A model generated the notes under the pieces. The model ran no database searches and was not told where the DNA came from. It saw nothing but the letters and a program-made list of their open reading frames with translations. Source: Halalkalibacter okhensis (lineage in GTDB: Bacteria > Bacillota > Bacilli > Bacillales > Bacillaceae_D). Taken from it: DNA of 64,000 bases. Below, in pieces: positions 8,947-18,397 of this stretch; positions within the stretch are counted from its first letter, which is position 1, and every line of letters starts with the position of its first letter. The DNA lies in the NCBI RefSeq assembly GCF_000787375.1, contig NZ_JRJU01000002.1, positions 223,920 through 287,919 on the forward strand. Reading direction: 5' to 3'. Position numbers and translations under genes: made by a program.

Positions 8947-11890
8947 GCAGACTCACCTCTTCAAACGTTCGCAGTCCATTTTGTTGTTTGACCGCGTCTA
9001 ATACGTGACTATACATTTGTCTTGTTGCTGCTTGTCTTGCTTTTTCAGTAAACATTTTCGTACTGCCGATTAAAACGAGTAGCTCCCTTGCTCTAGATAG
9101 GGCGACATTCAGTCGGCGATAGTCTTTGGCAAAACCAATATCATCCTGTTTGTTATCATGATTACGCACCATACTTAACAAGATGACATCCATTTCCATC
9201 CCTTGAAAACGGTCAACGGTTCCCGTTCGAATCGTCAAGTGGTCCAAGCGTAGCTCCTGATGAATTAGGCGGTCAATCCGTTTAACTTGTTCCCCGTAGA
9301 AACTAATGACACCAATGCTTTTTTTCTCATCCGGCTTCATTCTTCCAGCTTGCTTCGCTTCTGCCGTCGCCTGGTCGAGTTCCTTTAACAACTCCTCAAT
9401 TCTTTTCAATTCGGCCGAATTAAAGAGGCTCTTTCCACTTTTCATTCTTTCTTCGAAAAAGGCGAGTTCATTTGGGATATCGAGCCATAATAAATGATTG
9501 TCTCGGTGAATGAGTGATGATTGTAGCAAGTGATCCCTCTGTGAATCGGAATCTGGTAACCCGCATTGGAGTCGTTCGTTTTCTTCGTCATAAAATGGGG
9601 AAATAGTTTTCATGATATTTTCGTGCATCCGATACTGAATGGCAAGCATTGTTTTATTGCTTTTCGGCAAGTTTTTAAACAACCTCTCAAATAGCGATTC
9701 TTTTAACAGCTTTTTTAATTCCATTTTCCCTTCAAAATCATCACTTTCATCCGCCATTTCTTGCAAAGTCTCTTCTAGCGTATCGTTTCCTAAAAGAGGA
9801 GGTAGCTGGTGATGATCCCCGACTAAGATGACTTTTTTCCCTTTTAGCATTGGCAAAAGAAGTTCTGGAGGTGTTGCTTTTGATACTTCATCAATAATTA
9901 CGACATCAAAGACAGGGAAGCTATCCATAAAGTCCTTCCTTGCAGAGGCCACACATGTTGTTCCAATAACGTTCGCATGCTTGACGTAAAGTTTGCGAAT
10001 TTCTTCTAGATCGTGGTCATTTGCTTCTTCAAGCAAGGAAAGCCATTGGCCTTGAATAGATTGAAAAAGGGGAAGCCTTTGTTTTTCCTGTTTTAATGAC
10101 TCTCGTGTAAAGGTAAGACTCGCCACTTGCTTTAAGACTTCTTCATGCTCTATTTCCGGTTCGTTTTCGAGAATTTCACTTAATGGAATTCGTTCTTCTT
10201 CTTTCTCTGCAATCAAGCAAGACAATTCTTCTAAATGAGCTTCGATTTTGGCAAGGTTTTGCTCCTCCTCTTGAAGTTGCAACGTTACTTCTTCACACTT
10301 TTGACAATTTGTATCAACACGTTCTTTCACTTGCTCATACTGCTTTTTCTTATTCTGAAGCTCTACTGCTTTTTCTTCTTTTTGTTGAAGCTGTTCACGA
10401 GCATTCGAAATCGGCTCTACTGTCTCCATCATTGCTTGAAGCCTGCTTTGGAGAGATTGAAGCTCTGTGTCTTGCTCTGTCATTCTCTGTTGCCACTTTT
10501 GATAAGATCGTTTGTTTTCTTCCTGCTTACTTTTAAGGGATATGAGCATTTCCTGCTTCAGCTGCAAAAAGGCATCTTGAGCCCTATGTTTATATGTCTC
10601 ATATGGTTCTAGCCGTGCCGCTTTTTGCCGAATAAAATGTCTTCTACTATACAATCCTTCTAGACCTGAAACGAGCATTTGCGGGTAGACTCTTGTGCTT
10701 TCCTTCAGTTTGCTTCTCAGTTCTTCTAAGAATTGATCGATTTCTAATGCAGTAAAGACAGCTGATCGATGTAGGGCTCGCTGCTGAACTTGGTCAAACG
10801 AAATCCGCTGCCCGTTTAGTAGTTGTTCTATATAGGAAATCGCGCTATTAAGTTTGTCGTTGTATTCTTTTAACTTTTCAAGTTGTTTGATTTCTGCACG
10901 AATATACCTTAGTTCTTCTAAAAGCTCCTGAACCTTTTCCGGCCTTTCAAGGTTCTGTTCAAGTAAGATCCATTTTAATCCATCAACTTGTTTAACGTCC
11001 GTTACTTTTATGATCAAATTATCCAATGTTGCCGTTGACACAGCCCATTTTTCGTATTCAGCCTTCGCTTGATTGACATTTTCCTTTTTTTCAGCCACTT
11101 CACTTTCAAGTTCCTGACAAGCAATATTGTGCTGCAATTGCTCAATTTCTGTTTGGATGGCATCATATTCCTTTTGAATGGTGTAACCATTTGGCTGATC
11201 ACGAAGATAGGCTTCATCTTTTTCAATCGTTTCATTCAACAGAAAAAGTGATTGACCAATCTCCGTTACATGTTGTTGAACTGTTCGCTGTTTGTGCTCA
11301 GATACATGAACTTTCTTTGCTTTCTCATCAATGAAGGAATCAATCTTACTTAAGTGCTCTTTTGCTTTCTTTTTTTCTTCGATCTCTGCTTCCAATTGTG
11401 CAAGCTTTGGCTCTAACTCCTCTAGCTTTCGCTCATTGTCCGCCCACTCTTCTTCAATGCTGATTTCACGTTTTTTTCTGCCTTCAAACTGTGTTGAAAC
11501 TTCTCTTAACGTATGATCCTTCCAATACTGACCGACATTTTCTTCAATAAATTTCTTGCCTTCTTCCTCAATACTTTCTGTGCGGCCAACCCGTAGAATA
11601 CGAATATCCTTATTCTCCAATAAGCGGCCAAGAGCATTATCAACCGCCAAGTTCGACTGTGATGCAACGAGTGTACGTAGCCCTGCTCTTGCATTTTGCA
11701 GGCAAATTTCAGATATAACGGTTGTTTTCCCCGTTCCAGGAGGTCCCTGGATCACATACAAGTCTTCAGCAGACATTGCTCCAGTAACCGCTTCCTGCTG
11801 GAACTCGTTCAACCGATTATGAAACGGCAGGTTGGCTAACTTTTTCGGCGGTCGCACCGGTGGCTTGTTTTCAAATAAAAGTTGCTCCAA
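8939..11890 (-). CDS. SF1 (Upf1/Dna2-like) helicase with long coiled-coil insert; 3' part of a frameshifted gene
   Basis: The frame holds all SF1 motifs: Walker A GPPGTGKTT (49-57 from the TTG at 11890), Walker B/II DVVIIDEVSKA, III GDHHQLPP, IV AIQYRMHENI, V TVDRFQGMEMD and VI VALSRARELLVL. Between motifs I and II lies a Glu/Lys-rich coiled-coil insert of more than 450 residues. The TTG start has no good ribosome binding site, and the same frame stays open upstream (GFKHLENGLAANPE) into the end of the preceding frame, meeting it at a run of six A. I therefore read 8939-12731 as one gene of about 1263 codons broken by a single-base indel. DNA or RNA repair or defence roles are possible. Confidence 0.8.
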   Translation of the reverse strand: MEQLLFENKPPVRPPKKLANLPFHNRLNEFQQEAVTGAMSAEDLYVIQGPPGTGKTTVISEICLQNARAGLRTLVASQSNLAVDNALGRLLENKDIRILRVGRTESIEEEGKKFIEENVGQYWKDHTLREVSTQFEGRKKREISIEEEWADNERKLEELEPKLAQLEAEIEEKKKAKEHLSKIDSFIDEKAKKVHVSEHKQRTVQQHVTEIGQSLFLLNETIEKDEAYLRDQPNGYTIQKEYDAIQTEIEQLQHNIACQELESEVAEKKENVNQAKAEYEKWAVSTATLDNLIIKVTDVKQVDGLKWILLEQNLERPEKVQELLEELRYIRAEIKQLEKLKEYNDKLNSAISYIEQLLNGQRISFDQVQQRALHRSAVFTALEIDQFLEELRSKLKESTRVYPQMLVSGLEGLYSRRHFIRQKAARLEPYETYKHRAQDAFLQLKQEMLISLKSKQEENKRSYQKWQQRMTEQDTELQSLQSRLQAMMETVEPISNAREQLQQKEEKAVELQNKKKQYEQVKERVDTNCQKCEEVTLQLQEEEQNLAKIEAHLEELSCLIAEKEEERIPLSEILENEPEIEHEEVLKQVASLTFTRESLKQEKQRLPLFQSIQGQWLSLLEEANDHDLEEIRKLYVKHANVIGTTCVASARKDFMDSFPVFDVVIIDEVSKATPPELLLPMLKGKKVILVGDHHQLPPLLGNDTLEETLQEMADESDDFEGKMELKKLLKESLFERLFKNLPKSNKTMLAIQYRMHENIMKTISPFYDEENERLQCGLPDSDSQRDHLLQSSLIHRDNHLLWLDIPNELAFFEERMKSGKSLFNSAELKRIEELLKELDQATAEAKQAGRMKPDEKKSIGVISFYGEQVKRIDRLIHQELRLDHLTIRTGTVDRFQGMEMDVILLSMVRNHDNKQDDIGFAKDYRRLNVALSRARELLVLIGSTKMFTEKARQAATRQMYSHVLDAVKQQNGLRTFEEVSLHG

Positions 11891-11924
11891 CTCCGGATTA
11901 GCAGCTAAGCCATTTTCAAGATGC

Positions 11925-12731
11925 TTAAATCCTTGTCGTAGCCTTTTTTACTTGACTTAATGTGGCAAAATTACTGAACGTTACTTCCCTTTGATTCAAG
12001 TCAACGCGATTTTTCCGCGCCCGTTCCTCCATATATTTGTTCAGTTCAACTTCGACCGTACGAGCAGAACAATTTGCTTTTAGCACCTTCCCAACATCCT
12101 GGTCGATTCCTTTTAGTTTCACACTTAAATCTTTAAGTGATTTCCATTGCTTATCATCTAACTGACAGCCGGTAATGGTCATTCTGGTAAAGTCCCCATT
12201 AAACGTCAGTCCTGAATACGGTGAAAGCATGTCCGGAATATCAGCCGAACGCTCCTGAATTTTCAAATACCCTTCCCAGCTCGCAATTCGTTTTTTCACA
12301 TACATGGAACTATCTTGTGCAACCGGCATTTCATGAATCAAACTTAACAAATCAAACGAGACCATGCTCCCGCGCTGTATGTTCAAATCAAAAGTTAAAT
12401 TCACATCACGACGCCAGTTTGTTTGCATCGAGTAACGAGACGATTTAGTCGTAACATTCGTTACAATAAACCGGTCCTTCTCGACAACACAATGTAGAAT
12501 GACTACAAGCCCCTCATACATTTTTGCAAAATGGACGTTCTTCTCATGATCAACGTACAATGCGACTGAAAGGGGGCGATCTGCTGTTTGCGGGTATTTT
12601 TCTATATATATACGAAACGATTTCTCCAACGAAAAAAACGAACGCTCCTCTAGCCCGAGCTCTCGCATCTTATCCTTCGCCTTATTCGTCAAAGTAACCG
12701 GACAACGATATGTTTTCACCTGTGTCCTCAT
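11925..12731 (-). CDS. N-terminal part of the frameshifted SF1 helicase gene
   Basis: This 268-aa frame begins MRTQVKTYRCPVTLTNKAKD and has no family I recognise: a mixed alpha/beta region rich in Lys and Arg that could bind nucleic acid or act as a substrate module. It ends KKATTRI at a TAA, but at the A6 run (T6 at 11944-11949 on the plus strand) a one-base shift gives KRLRQGFKHLENGL and leads straight into the helicase frame. In the helicase frame a TAA lies just before the A run, so the change-over can only be there. If not a sequencing error, the present reading yields a free N-terminal protein. Confidence 0.75.
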   Translation of the reverse strand: MRTQVKTYRCPVTLTNKAKDKMRELGLEERSFFSLEKSFRIYIEKYPQTADRPLSVALYVDHEKNVHFAKMYEGLVVILHCVVEKDRFIVTNVTTKSSRYSMQTNWRRDVNLTFDLNIQRGSMVSFDLLSLIHEMPVAQDSSMYVKKRIASWEGYLKIQERSADIPDMLSPYSGLTFNGDFTRMTITGCQLDDKQWKSLKDLSVKLKGIDQDVGKVLKANCSARTVEVELNKYMEERARKNRVDLNQREVTFSNFATLSQVKKATTRI

Positions 12732-13159
12732 TATGTGTACACCTACTTGCTATGAGGTTGCCTTATAAGGTTCTTCAGTTATGCTCATTTAACAAAACGT
12801 AACTCTTGTATTTCTTTGTTCAACCTTCACTTGAAACAACCATAGTTTTGATCCAACACTGAATTATAGCATATCCAGCATAAAGGTCTCAGTAGGAAAG
12901 ACATTTTTTCCAACAAAAGAAGCATGTAAATGTTAACCAATGTCGTTTGCCAAGTTAAGCTTGATAAAGTGAATAGTGTGTATTGTCTTAGGAAATTAAG
13001 CTACATGAATAGATCTGCGTTATTTCTTTTCTACTCTTATTCACTTTTGGACTCTTAAACAGACTTTATGACACAAAAAGAAAATAGGCCAACACAAAAA
13101 CGTGTTAACCTCGTACTTCTCCTATCTTCACTACTAAAGTCCATAAATCTTGTTTACGG
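12732..13159. other. Gene-free interval upstream of the helicase operon
   Basis: The 428 bases show no convincing reading frame. A 10-bp palindrome CCTTATAAGG sits at 12761-12770, 30 bases before the helicase operon start, and may mark its promoter or an operator. The far end carries the terminator of the alpha/beta hydrolase gene. I see nothing else. Confidence 0.4.
13086..13111 (-). terminator. Intrinsic terminator of the alpha/beta hydrolase gene
   Basis: On the minus strand AGGTTAACAC (13111-13102) pairs over ten positions, two of them G-T, with GTGTTGGCCT (13095-13086) around a six-base loop. ATTTTCTTTTTG follows. It lies about 50 bases past the stop codon. Confidence 0.75.
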
Positions 13160-13942
13160 TTAACTACTAAATTCCATCAACAGTTGATTAAACTTTTCAC
13201 GCTCCTCCCAAAAAGGACCGTGACCACTGAATTCAAACGGGACTAGCTGTGAATTTCTTATATTTTGATGTAGTTCCAAAGCTTGTTCAAATGGAATGAC
13301 TTTGTCGTGAACACCGTGAATAATTAACGTTGGGACATGAATGTTGTGCATATCTTCATATAATGTTTCATCTCTTAATAAATGGATCACCGCTGCGGTT
13401 GACCAACTAGCTGCGCGCACACCCAATTGATTAAACCAATCCGAAAAAGGTTTACTAATAGATTGAAAGAAAAAAGTATCCGTTACTCCCTGCATCATTT
13501 TGGGGCGGTCATTTAATGTTTGTTCAAGAAGAGAATTAGCGGTATCCTCTGTAAATCCTACAGGAGCTGCAGCATCAACGAGAACCAACTGACTCACTCC
13601 ATGCCCGTTGTGTCGGGTCACATAACGAATAGCAATGGCTCCTCCTGTAGAGTGGCCAACAAGTGTAACACCATCTAATTCAAGTGTATCTATAACCGTT
13701 CGAATATCATCTGCCAGTCTGTTATACGTATAGCCATGCCACGGTCTATCCGATTTGCCGAATCCCCTCCAATCAATTCCAACGCAACGATAGCCCATTG
13801 AGGGAAGAATATTAAACTGATATTCAAACTGTTCATGGCTTAACGGCCAACCATGTATAAACACAAGAGTCTTCCTACCCTCTGGATTAACATCTTCAAC
13901 GTACAAGTTAACATCCGGCTCCACTTCAACAAAGTATCCCAT
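13160..13942 (-). CDS. Alpha/beta hydrolase (haloperoxidase/esterase-like)
   Basis: The 260-aa protein has the complete fold and triad: nucleophile Ser98 in GHSTGG, Asp213 in HGVHDKVIP and His241 in SGHGPFWEE. The oxyanion motif HGWPLS (30-35) and the DWRGFGKSDRPWHGY segment match the non-haem chloroperoxidase/arylesterase branch. These are cytosolic hydrolases of esters or lactones; the true substrate is unknown. There is no signal peptide. It has its own terminator downstream and no obvious operon partner. Confidence 0.85.
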   Translation of the reverse strand: MGYFVEVEPDVNLYVEDVNPEGRKTLVFIHGWPLSHEQFEYQFNILPSMGYRCVGIDWRGFGKSDRPWHGYTYNRLADDIRTVIDTLELDGVTLVGHSTGGAIAIRYVTRHNGHGVSQLVLVDAAAPVGFTEDTANSLLEQTLNDRPKMMQGVTDTFFFQSISKPFSDWFNQLGVRAASWSTAAVIHLLRDETLYEDMHNIHVPTLIIHGVHDKVIPFEQALELHQNIRNSQLVPFEFSGHGPFWEEREKFNQLLMEFSS

Positions 13943-13990
13943 CTCTTTTCACTTCCTCATACATGATCTAACATAGGATATTCGTTTCTG

Positions 13991-14019
13991 AAAAATAGGT
14001 GATTACCTATCTATTTTTC
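13991..14019 (-). terminator. Possible weak terminator downstream of the second hydrolase operon
   Basis: On the minus strand ATAGGT pairs with ACCTAT around AATC (14010-13995) and is followed by TTTTC; an alternative fold pairs CTATTTTTC with GAAAAATAG (14019-14011 with 13998-13990). It lies about 170 bases after the stop at 14190, so its use is uncertain. Confidence 0.4.
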
Positions 14020-14189
14020 AAAAAAAATAGATCTAGTTATACATAGTCTAGTTACAAAAAAGGATTTGGACGAATAGGCCCTAATAAATCTTGATCTCAA
14101 GAGCTACTGGATCGAAGAATGTACCTATACACCATTATCAACGACCTTTCTCCCCTTCTCTTTTACTCAAAGGGGGTACCAAACACACA

Positions 14190-14915
14190 CTACCAATGAT
14201 CCATTAATTTTTTTAAAGCATTAATAACAACTTGAGGTTCTTCATGATGGATATAATGAGCGCTGTTTTCAACAATCATGAATTCACCATTCGATGATAG
14301 GTCTACACACTCTCTCTGCATGTCATTCCATAACTTTTGGGATTTGTATGAGTAATGGGCTTTTTTCCCTGCAGAAAGGACCATTAACGGAACATCTAGC
14401 TTTCTCTTTGTTGCTTTTACGTAATGTAGACTTTCATTGAACTCATCATAGTTACATTCGTGCACAAACTGATTGTTGTATGCCTTTTGAAACGCTTTTG
14501 TCATCGTTGGAAGAAATCTTTCTCTGTACTCTTCAGGAGTCGAGTCAATCAGCAGAAGGCCGCAAACTTCAAGAGGATATTCAGTTGCATAAATACGTGC
14601 ATTCACTCCACCAAATGAATGACCGACTAAAATATAAGGCGGTTTAATTTTTGCTTTTTTTATGAGCTCGTTTAATTCTCTTACCATTTGAAAACTAGTT
14701 CTTGGCTTAGAATTAGCTTCACTCTTACCAACACCTGCCCTGTCATATACTAATACTTTTGACAGCATTGAAAGTTCGTCAATGACAGAATCCCAAGTCT
14801 TAGAATCATCCCCATATCCAGCCTCCATTACGATGGTTGGTTTCGTATAAGATTCCCCAATTATTTTAGCAAACAGTTTACAATCATCTACTTGCACGTA
14901 CATCTCTTTTGTCAT
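14190..14915 (-). CDS. Alpha/beta hydrolase, unknown substrate
   Basis: The 241-aa product carries nucleophile Ser100 in VGHSFGG and His220 in ENSAHYIHHEEP. The usual acid after strand 7 is not obvious; Asp124 in LLIDSTPEEY may take its place. EAGYGDDSKTW and YDRAGVGKS match the cap-less part of the family. It follows the PadR/HAAS genes on the same strand with a 36-base gap to the preceding small membrane protein, so it may be the last gene of that operon. It is not closely similar to the other hydrolase at 13.2-13.9 kb. Confidence 0.8.
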   Translation of the reverse strand: MTKEMYVQVDDCKLFAKIIGESYTKPTIVMEAGYGDDSKTWDSVIDELSMLSKVLVYDRAGVGKSEANSKPRTSFQMVRELNELIKKAKIKPPYILVGHSFGGVNARIYATEYPLEVCGLLLIDSTPEEYRERFLPTMTKAFQKAYNNQFVHECNYDEFNESLHYVKATKRKLDVPLMVLSAGKKAHYSYKSQKLWNDMQRECVDLSSNGEFMIVENSAHYIHHEEPQVVINALKKLMDHW

Positions 14916-14951
14916 CGTAATCCATACACCTCCCCCAATTTTTAAAATATT

Positions 14952-15512
14952 CTATCTCACTTTTTTCAATACAATTTCTGTTATCCTATCGTCTATTAAC
15001 CAAAATTGCAATTGTATGTTGTATTGCCTATCAATATAGTTAATGGAATCTCCCCTTCCCATCTCTCTCTGTTCAAAGTAGTTGTCTCCGTACCATTCAC
15101 TAATCTCTTGTTTTAAATCTCCAATCTTTAGACCGCTCGTCGTTTTGACACGAGGATCAATAGCTCTTATGTAAATGATTTCGTTTTTACTATTTGTACC
15201 AATTGATCCTGTTTCGAAATGGAATGATCTTTCATAATAGATATTCTCATGTTCAGTATATTCTCCATATCCTTTCATCAGAGATTCATTGATTGGATCC
15301 AACAACGATACATCCCCAATGTTCTCTTTTGCCAAGTCGGTACTACGAACGAAGTGATGATTTTGAACAAACACCCACCAGCCTCCAAAGTACAAGATCA
15401 CTATTACTAAGGTAACAATAAAAAGTAAAATAGATTTTTTCAGTTGCTTAAGAATTAATAAGATCAAACCAATTGATATGATAAACACTGTAAGTATTAA
15501 TAGTACGAACAT
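14952..15512 (-). CDS. Hypothetical protein with N-terminal membrane anchor
   Basis: The 186-aa protein begins with two hydrophobic segments (about 2-21 and 28-50, the second ending FGGWWVFVQNHHF), then a polar domain of about 135 residues predicted to lie outside the membrane (EHENIYYERSFHFETGS, DLKQEISEWYGDNYFEQ). A GAGGTG site precedes the ATG. It lies in the run of genes behind padR. I do not recognise the family. Confidence 0.7.
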   Translation of the reverse strand: MFVLLILTVFIISIGLILLILKQLKKSILLFIVTLVIVILYFGGWWVFVQNHHFVRSTDLAKENIGDVSLLDPINESLMKGYGEYTEHENIYYERSFHFETGSIGTNSKNEIIYIRAIDPRVKTTSGLKIGDLKQEISEWYGDNYFEQREMGRGDSINYIDRQYNIQLQFWLIDDRITEIVLKKVR

Positions 15513-15551
15513 TAAAAAATCACCTCAGTAAACATTCCTATATTGAACGAC

Positions 15552-16094
15552 TTACGCTTTACTAACTCGACCTGAAACTAATGCAACAATCGGCATGATG
15601 AAAATCGATAATAATACAATAAACGCAGCTAAGACATCTCCAAACCCACAAACATCATCATTGATGTTTGCAGCCAAAATATAATAAAAAAGAATGTTAG
15701 GCAGTATTCCAAACACCCCGATCGTAAAAAGAGATACGATCTTCCCTCCCAACTTTATATAACTTACAGAGTACTTCACCCAAATTAAAAAGTAATAATA
15801 AGCAACTACTAATACATACAGAAACATCATATTCACAAGGAGAAACAAATTCATTTTGAATATGATAGGCAAAAATAAAATGAACGCTGATACAAAAATA
15901 TACAATAAATTATGTAGACAAAATCGCAACCCCTCTCGAAAGATATTGCTGTTTTTAGCAAAAATAAACATCTCATTCACCACTTTCTTTGATTTTTCAT
16001 ACCTAGTTATTCTATGTATACATTCAAAAAAAGGGATGATATTACAAAGGCCGCTGAAAAGGAGAAGAACATTCCTTTTCAGTGGTCTTGACAT
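15552..16094 (-). CDS. Multi-pass membrane protein, unknown function
   Basis: The 180-aa protein has four to five hydrophobic segments after residue 45. Its ATG overlaps the stop of the HAAS gene (TAATG arrangement) behind AAGGGATG, so translation is coupled. In PadR-HAAS operons the third gene is often a membrane protein acted on by the HAAS protein, which fits here. No motif points to a reaction. Confidence 0.7.
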   Translation of the reverse strand: MSRPLKRNVLLLFSGLCNIIPFFECIHRITRYEKSKKVVNEMFIFAKNSNIFREGLRFCLHNLLYIFVSAFILFLPIIFKMNLFLLVNMMFLYVLVVAYYYFLIWVKYSVSYIKLGGKIVSLFTIGVFGILPNILFYYILAANINDDVCGFGDVLAAFIVLLSIFIMPIVALVSGRVSKA

Positions 16095-16732
16095 TACATC
16101 CCTTTGATAATTCCGAGTTTGAAACTTGCTTTACTAATCGGATAAAACAGAAACGTTACTATTATACACACTGTTATAAAGGTAGGCGTAATGAACGGAC
16201 TAAACCACTTTTGTAATGGCTCCATATACAGGACTAGTATCATGAACAAAAAATTAGGTACTAGTAAAAGCTTCAAGATGTTTCTTATGAATGGTTCTCC
16301 TGTATATCCATAGTTCTTCCCAATTAAAAATCCAAGATATGACCACAGAAACATGTACAAAGAAAGAATCATCCATTTTTGTGAAACTAAGCTATTCCAT
16401 AGCAATTCCATGAATGAAGAGCCAAAAAAATAATATAGTATAGTGATCAGTATTCCTAACATAAATAAGGAGTAGTTCACTAGAATCGAGTATTTTTGAA
16501 CCATACTTGGAACAAGATTTTTCTCATTAAATTGTAATGCTAGCTGCTCTGGTTGCCCGATTTCCTTCATGATCATTTGATATGCATTTGTCTCATTTAC
16601 ACCGGTCAATAACAGCTCTGTTAGCTTTTGTTCAATATAATCATCAAACTCTAATATAATTTCATCTCTTCTTGGATGACGTTCTAGTTCTTTTTCTAAT
16701 TGTAGGAGAAAATCCTCTTTATATTGACTCAT
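16094..16732 (-). CDS. HAAS-domain (DUF1700-type) membrane protein
   Basis: The N-terminal 75 residues ([20 protein letters not shown], then [16 protein letters not shown] and [13 protein letters not shown]) match the HAAS helical signalling domain, which is nearly always encoded next to a PadR repressor. Residues 85-210 form four membrane helices. The ATG overlaps the stop of padR by 4 bases. HAAS proteins are thought to relay envelope signals; the output here is unknown. Confidence 0.82.
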   Translation of the reverse strand: MSQYKEDFLLQLEKELERHPRRDEIILEFDDYIEQKLTELLLTGVNETNAYQMIMKEIGQPEQLALQFNEKNLVPSMVQKYSILVNYSLFMLGILITILYYFFGSSFMELLWNSLVSQKWMILSLYMFLWSYLGFLIGKNYGYTGEPFIRNILKLLLVPNFLFMILVLYMEPLQKWFSPFITPTFITVCIIVTFLFYPISKASFKLGIIKGM

Positions 16733-17058
16733 ATTGATCTTCCTAAAACATTACTCATCATCTTGACAAATGAGTTCCACTCTTTTGTTTTTGCTTTGAG
16801 TAATTCTTGTCCTTCTTCTGTTATTTTATAATACTTTCTAGCTGGTCCTTTTTCTTGTTCCTTCCAGTAAGAAGTGATAAATCCTTTTTCCTCTAGTTTA
16901 TGTAGGGCGGGATATAGGGTCCCTTCTTTCACCTGTAAAGTATGTTCACTTCGACTCCCCATCTCCTTTACAAGTTGATATCCATACATATCTCCATCCA
17001 GCAACAATTGAAGTACAATTAAAGAAGTACTCCCTTTCACCAGTTCACGGTTAAACAT
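16729..17058 (-). CDS. PadR-family transcriptional regulator
   Basis: The 109-aa protein is a short PadR of the class with only the winged helix plus a C-terminal dimer helix. The diagnostic stretch is [16 protein letters not shown], followed by [17 protein letters not shown] and the wing [13 protein letters not shown]. It probably represses its own operon, which runs on through the HAAS protein and the next membrane proteins. The start follows TAGGTGAGA. Confidence 0.9.
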   Translation of the reverse strand: MFNRELVKGSTSLIVLQLLLDGDMYGYQLVKEMGSRSEHTLQVKEGTLYPALHKLEEKGFITSYWKEQEKGPARKYYKITEEGQELLKAKTKEWNSFVKMMSNVLGRSI

Positions 17059-17159
17059 ATTCTCACCTACCTAGAATTATGAGGTATGAATAAATCTTAC
17101 AATATATCCCTAATCACTTCAAGAGATTATTAGGTTAAATCCTCTTCTTTTCCAAGCCA

Positions 17160-17206
17160 AAAAGCTACGAAATGAGATACTCATTGTATCCGCAGATCGT
17201 AGCCTT
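17160..17206 (-). terminator. Terminator of trhO
   Basis: On the minus strand GCTACGA (17203-17197) pairs with TCGTAGC (17170-17164), with an inner GATAC/GTATC helix, and is followed by TTTTTGG. It lies just past the stop of trhO. Confidence 0.8.
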
Positions 17207-17213
17207 ATTTTTA

Positions 17214-18179
17214 TTAGGAATGAACCTCTTCTCCATAACTTAATTGAGAAATTCGTTCTTTTACTTGCTCATCAGATAAATCATGTTCTTCCACATAACG
17301 GTTTCTAGGATGCACTCGACACTCATGTGTACACCCACGCATGTATTTATGTTCATTTTCTGGTGAACATAATATTTTTTTATTGCATTCAGGGTTTCCG
17401 CAGTTAACATATCGTTCACACGGTTCACCTGTGAAATGATCTTTACCAACAATCACATGTTCCGTTTGGTTAACTGGGACACTTATGCGCTCATCAAACA
17501 CATAACATTGCCCATCCCACAATTTCCCTTGAACCTCGGGATCTTTTCCGTATGTGACGATTCCTCCGTGTAATTGGGAGACATCTTCAAAGCCTTCCTC
17601 TACTAACCAGCCAGAAAACTTTTCACATCTGATCCCACCAGTGCAGTATGTTAGAATCTTTTTTCCTTCAAACTGATCTCGGTTTTGCTTAATCCAATCC
17701 GGAAGCTCGCGGAAATTCCTAATTTCTGGTTTTATCGCTCCCCGAAAATGACCAAGTTCATATTCATAATCATTTCTTGCATCAATGACCACAGTTTGTG
17801 GATCTTGCATAGCTTCATAGAATTCTGTTGGTTCCAAGTAAGTTCCTGTTACCTTAAGCGGGTTGATATCGTCTTCTAGTCGAAGTGTAACAAGTTCTTC
17901 TCGGTAACGAACGTGCATCTTTTTAAATGCATGAATTTCCGCCTCATCCACTTTAAAAACCATCTCAGCAAAACGTGGGTCTGCTCTCATAACTTCCATG
18001 TATTCCTCTGTCTGTTCAATCGTCCCTGACAGCGTTCCATTTATTCCTTCTGCCGCTACAAGAATTCTGCCCTTTACACCTAGCTTTTGACAAAACTCCA
18101 AATGTTCAGAAGCGAATTTTTCTGGCTCTTCAATCGGGACATACATATAATACAGTAAGACTCTATATGGATGTTTCAT
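17214..18179 (-). CDS. trhO: tRNA uridine(34) hydroxylase TrhO (rhodanese-related)
   Basis: I place the start at ATG 18179 ([14 protein letters not shown]) because AGGTGA lies 8 bases upstream; the longer frame starts on the GTG inside that site. The protein has about 321 aa: an N-terminal ferredoxin-like domain (to about 90), a rhodanese domain with the catalytic loop [11 protein letters not shown] (Cys179, Cys185 in this numbering), and a C-terminal cysteine cluster ([21 protein letters not shown]). TrhO makes 5-hydroxyuridine at tRNA position 34 using oxygen. It is monocistronic. Confidence 0.93.
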   Translation of the reverse strand: MKHPYRVLLYYMYVPIEEPEKFASEHLEFCQKLGVKGRILVAAEGINGTLSGTIEQTEEYMEVMRADPRFAEMVFKVDEAEIHAFKKMHVRYREELVTLRLEDDINPLKVTGTYLEPTEFYEAMQDPQTVVIDARNDYEYELGHFRGAIKPEIRNFRELPDWIKQNRDQFEGKKILTYCTGGIRCEKFSGWLVEEGFEDVSQLHGGIVTYGKDPEVQGKLWDGQCYVFDERISVPVNQTEHVIVGKDHFTGEPCERYVNCGNPECNKKILCSPENEHKYMRGCTHECRVHPRNRYVEEHDLSDEQVKERISQLSYGEEVHS

Positions 18180-18229
18180 ATTTAATTTCACCTGTGCTTT
18201 CTATTTCAATGTTTGCATTTTTAGACAAT

Positions 18230-18257
18230 AAAAAATAGTTGCTAAGACAACTATTCA
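18230..18257 (-). terminator. Terminator downstream of the YuzB-like gene
   Basis: AATAGTTG (18234-18241) and CAACTATT (18248-18255) form a perfect 8-bp stem with a six-base loop. On the minus strand it is followed by TTTTTTATTG, so it ends transcripts from the pirin/YuzB side. Confidence 0.65.
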
Positions 18258-18287
18258 TCAATCATTAATGGGACAATCCCTAACGAC

Positions 18288-18323
18288 AATAACTTTTCAT
18301 ACAATAAAGTATGAAAAGTTATT
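18288..18323. repeat. Perfect 15-bp inverted repeat
   Basis: AATAACTTTTCATAC at 18288-18302 is the exact reverse complement of 18309-18323, separated by AATAAA. It lies between the YuzB-like gene and the terminator at 18230-18257. There is no T-run on either side, so it is not a classical terminator. It could be an operator, an mRNA 3' stabilising hairpin or an element remnant. Confidence 0.7.
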
Positions 18324-18397
18324 TCCATTAGATCATATGTTAGCGAAAAACGCAAATCCTCTTAACGAATCACAATCTAAGTCGAATCTACCTCTCT

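Noticed and set aside
10183..10612. Plus-strand frames of 117 and 125 codons
   Set aside because: They are shadows of the coiled-coil region of the helicase; Leu/Phe-rich because they mirror Glu/Lys codons.
11944..11955. Programmed -1 frameshift at A-AAA-AAG in the helicase gene
   Set aside because: The heptamer is in the right phase, but the -1 frame reaches a TAG after twelve codons. The helicase lies in the +1 frame, so a single-base indel explains it better.
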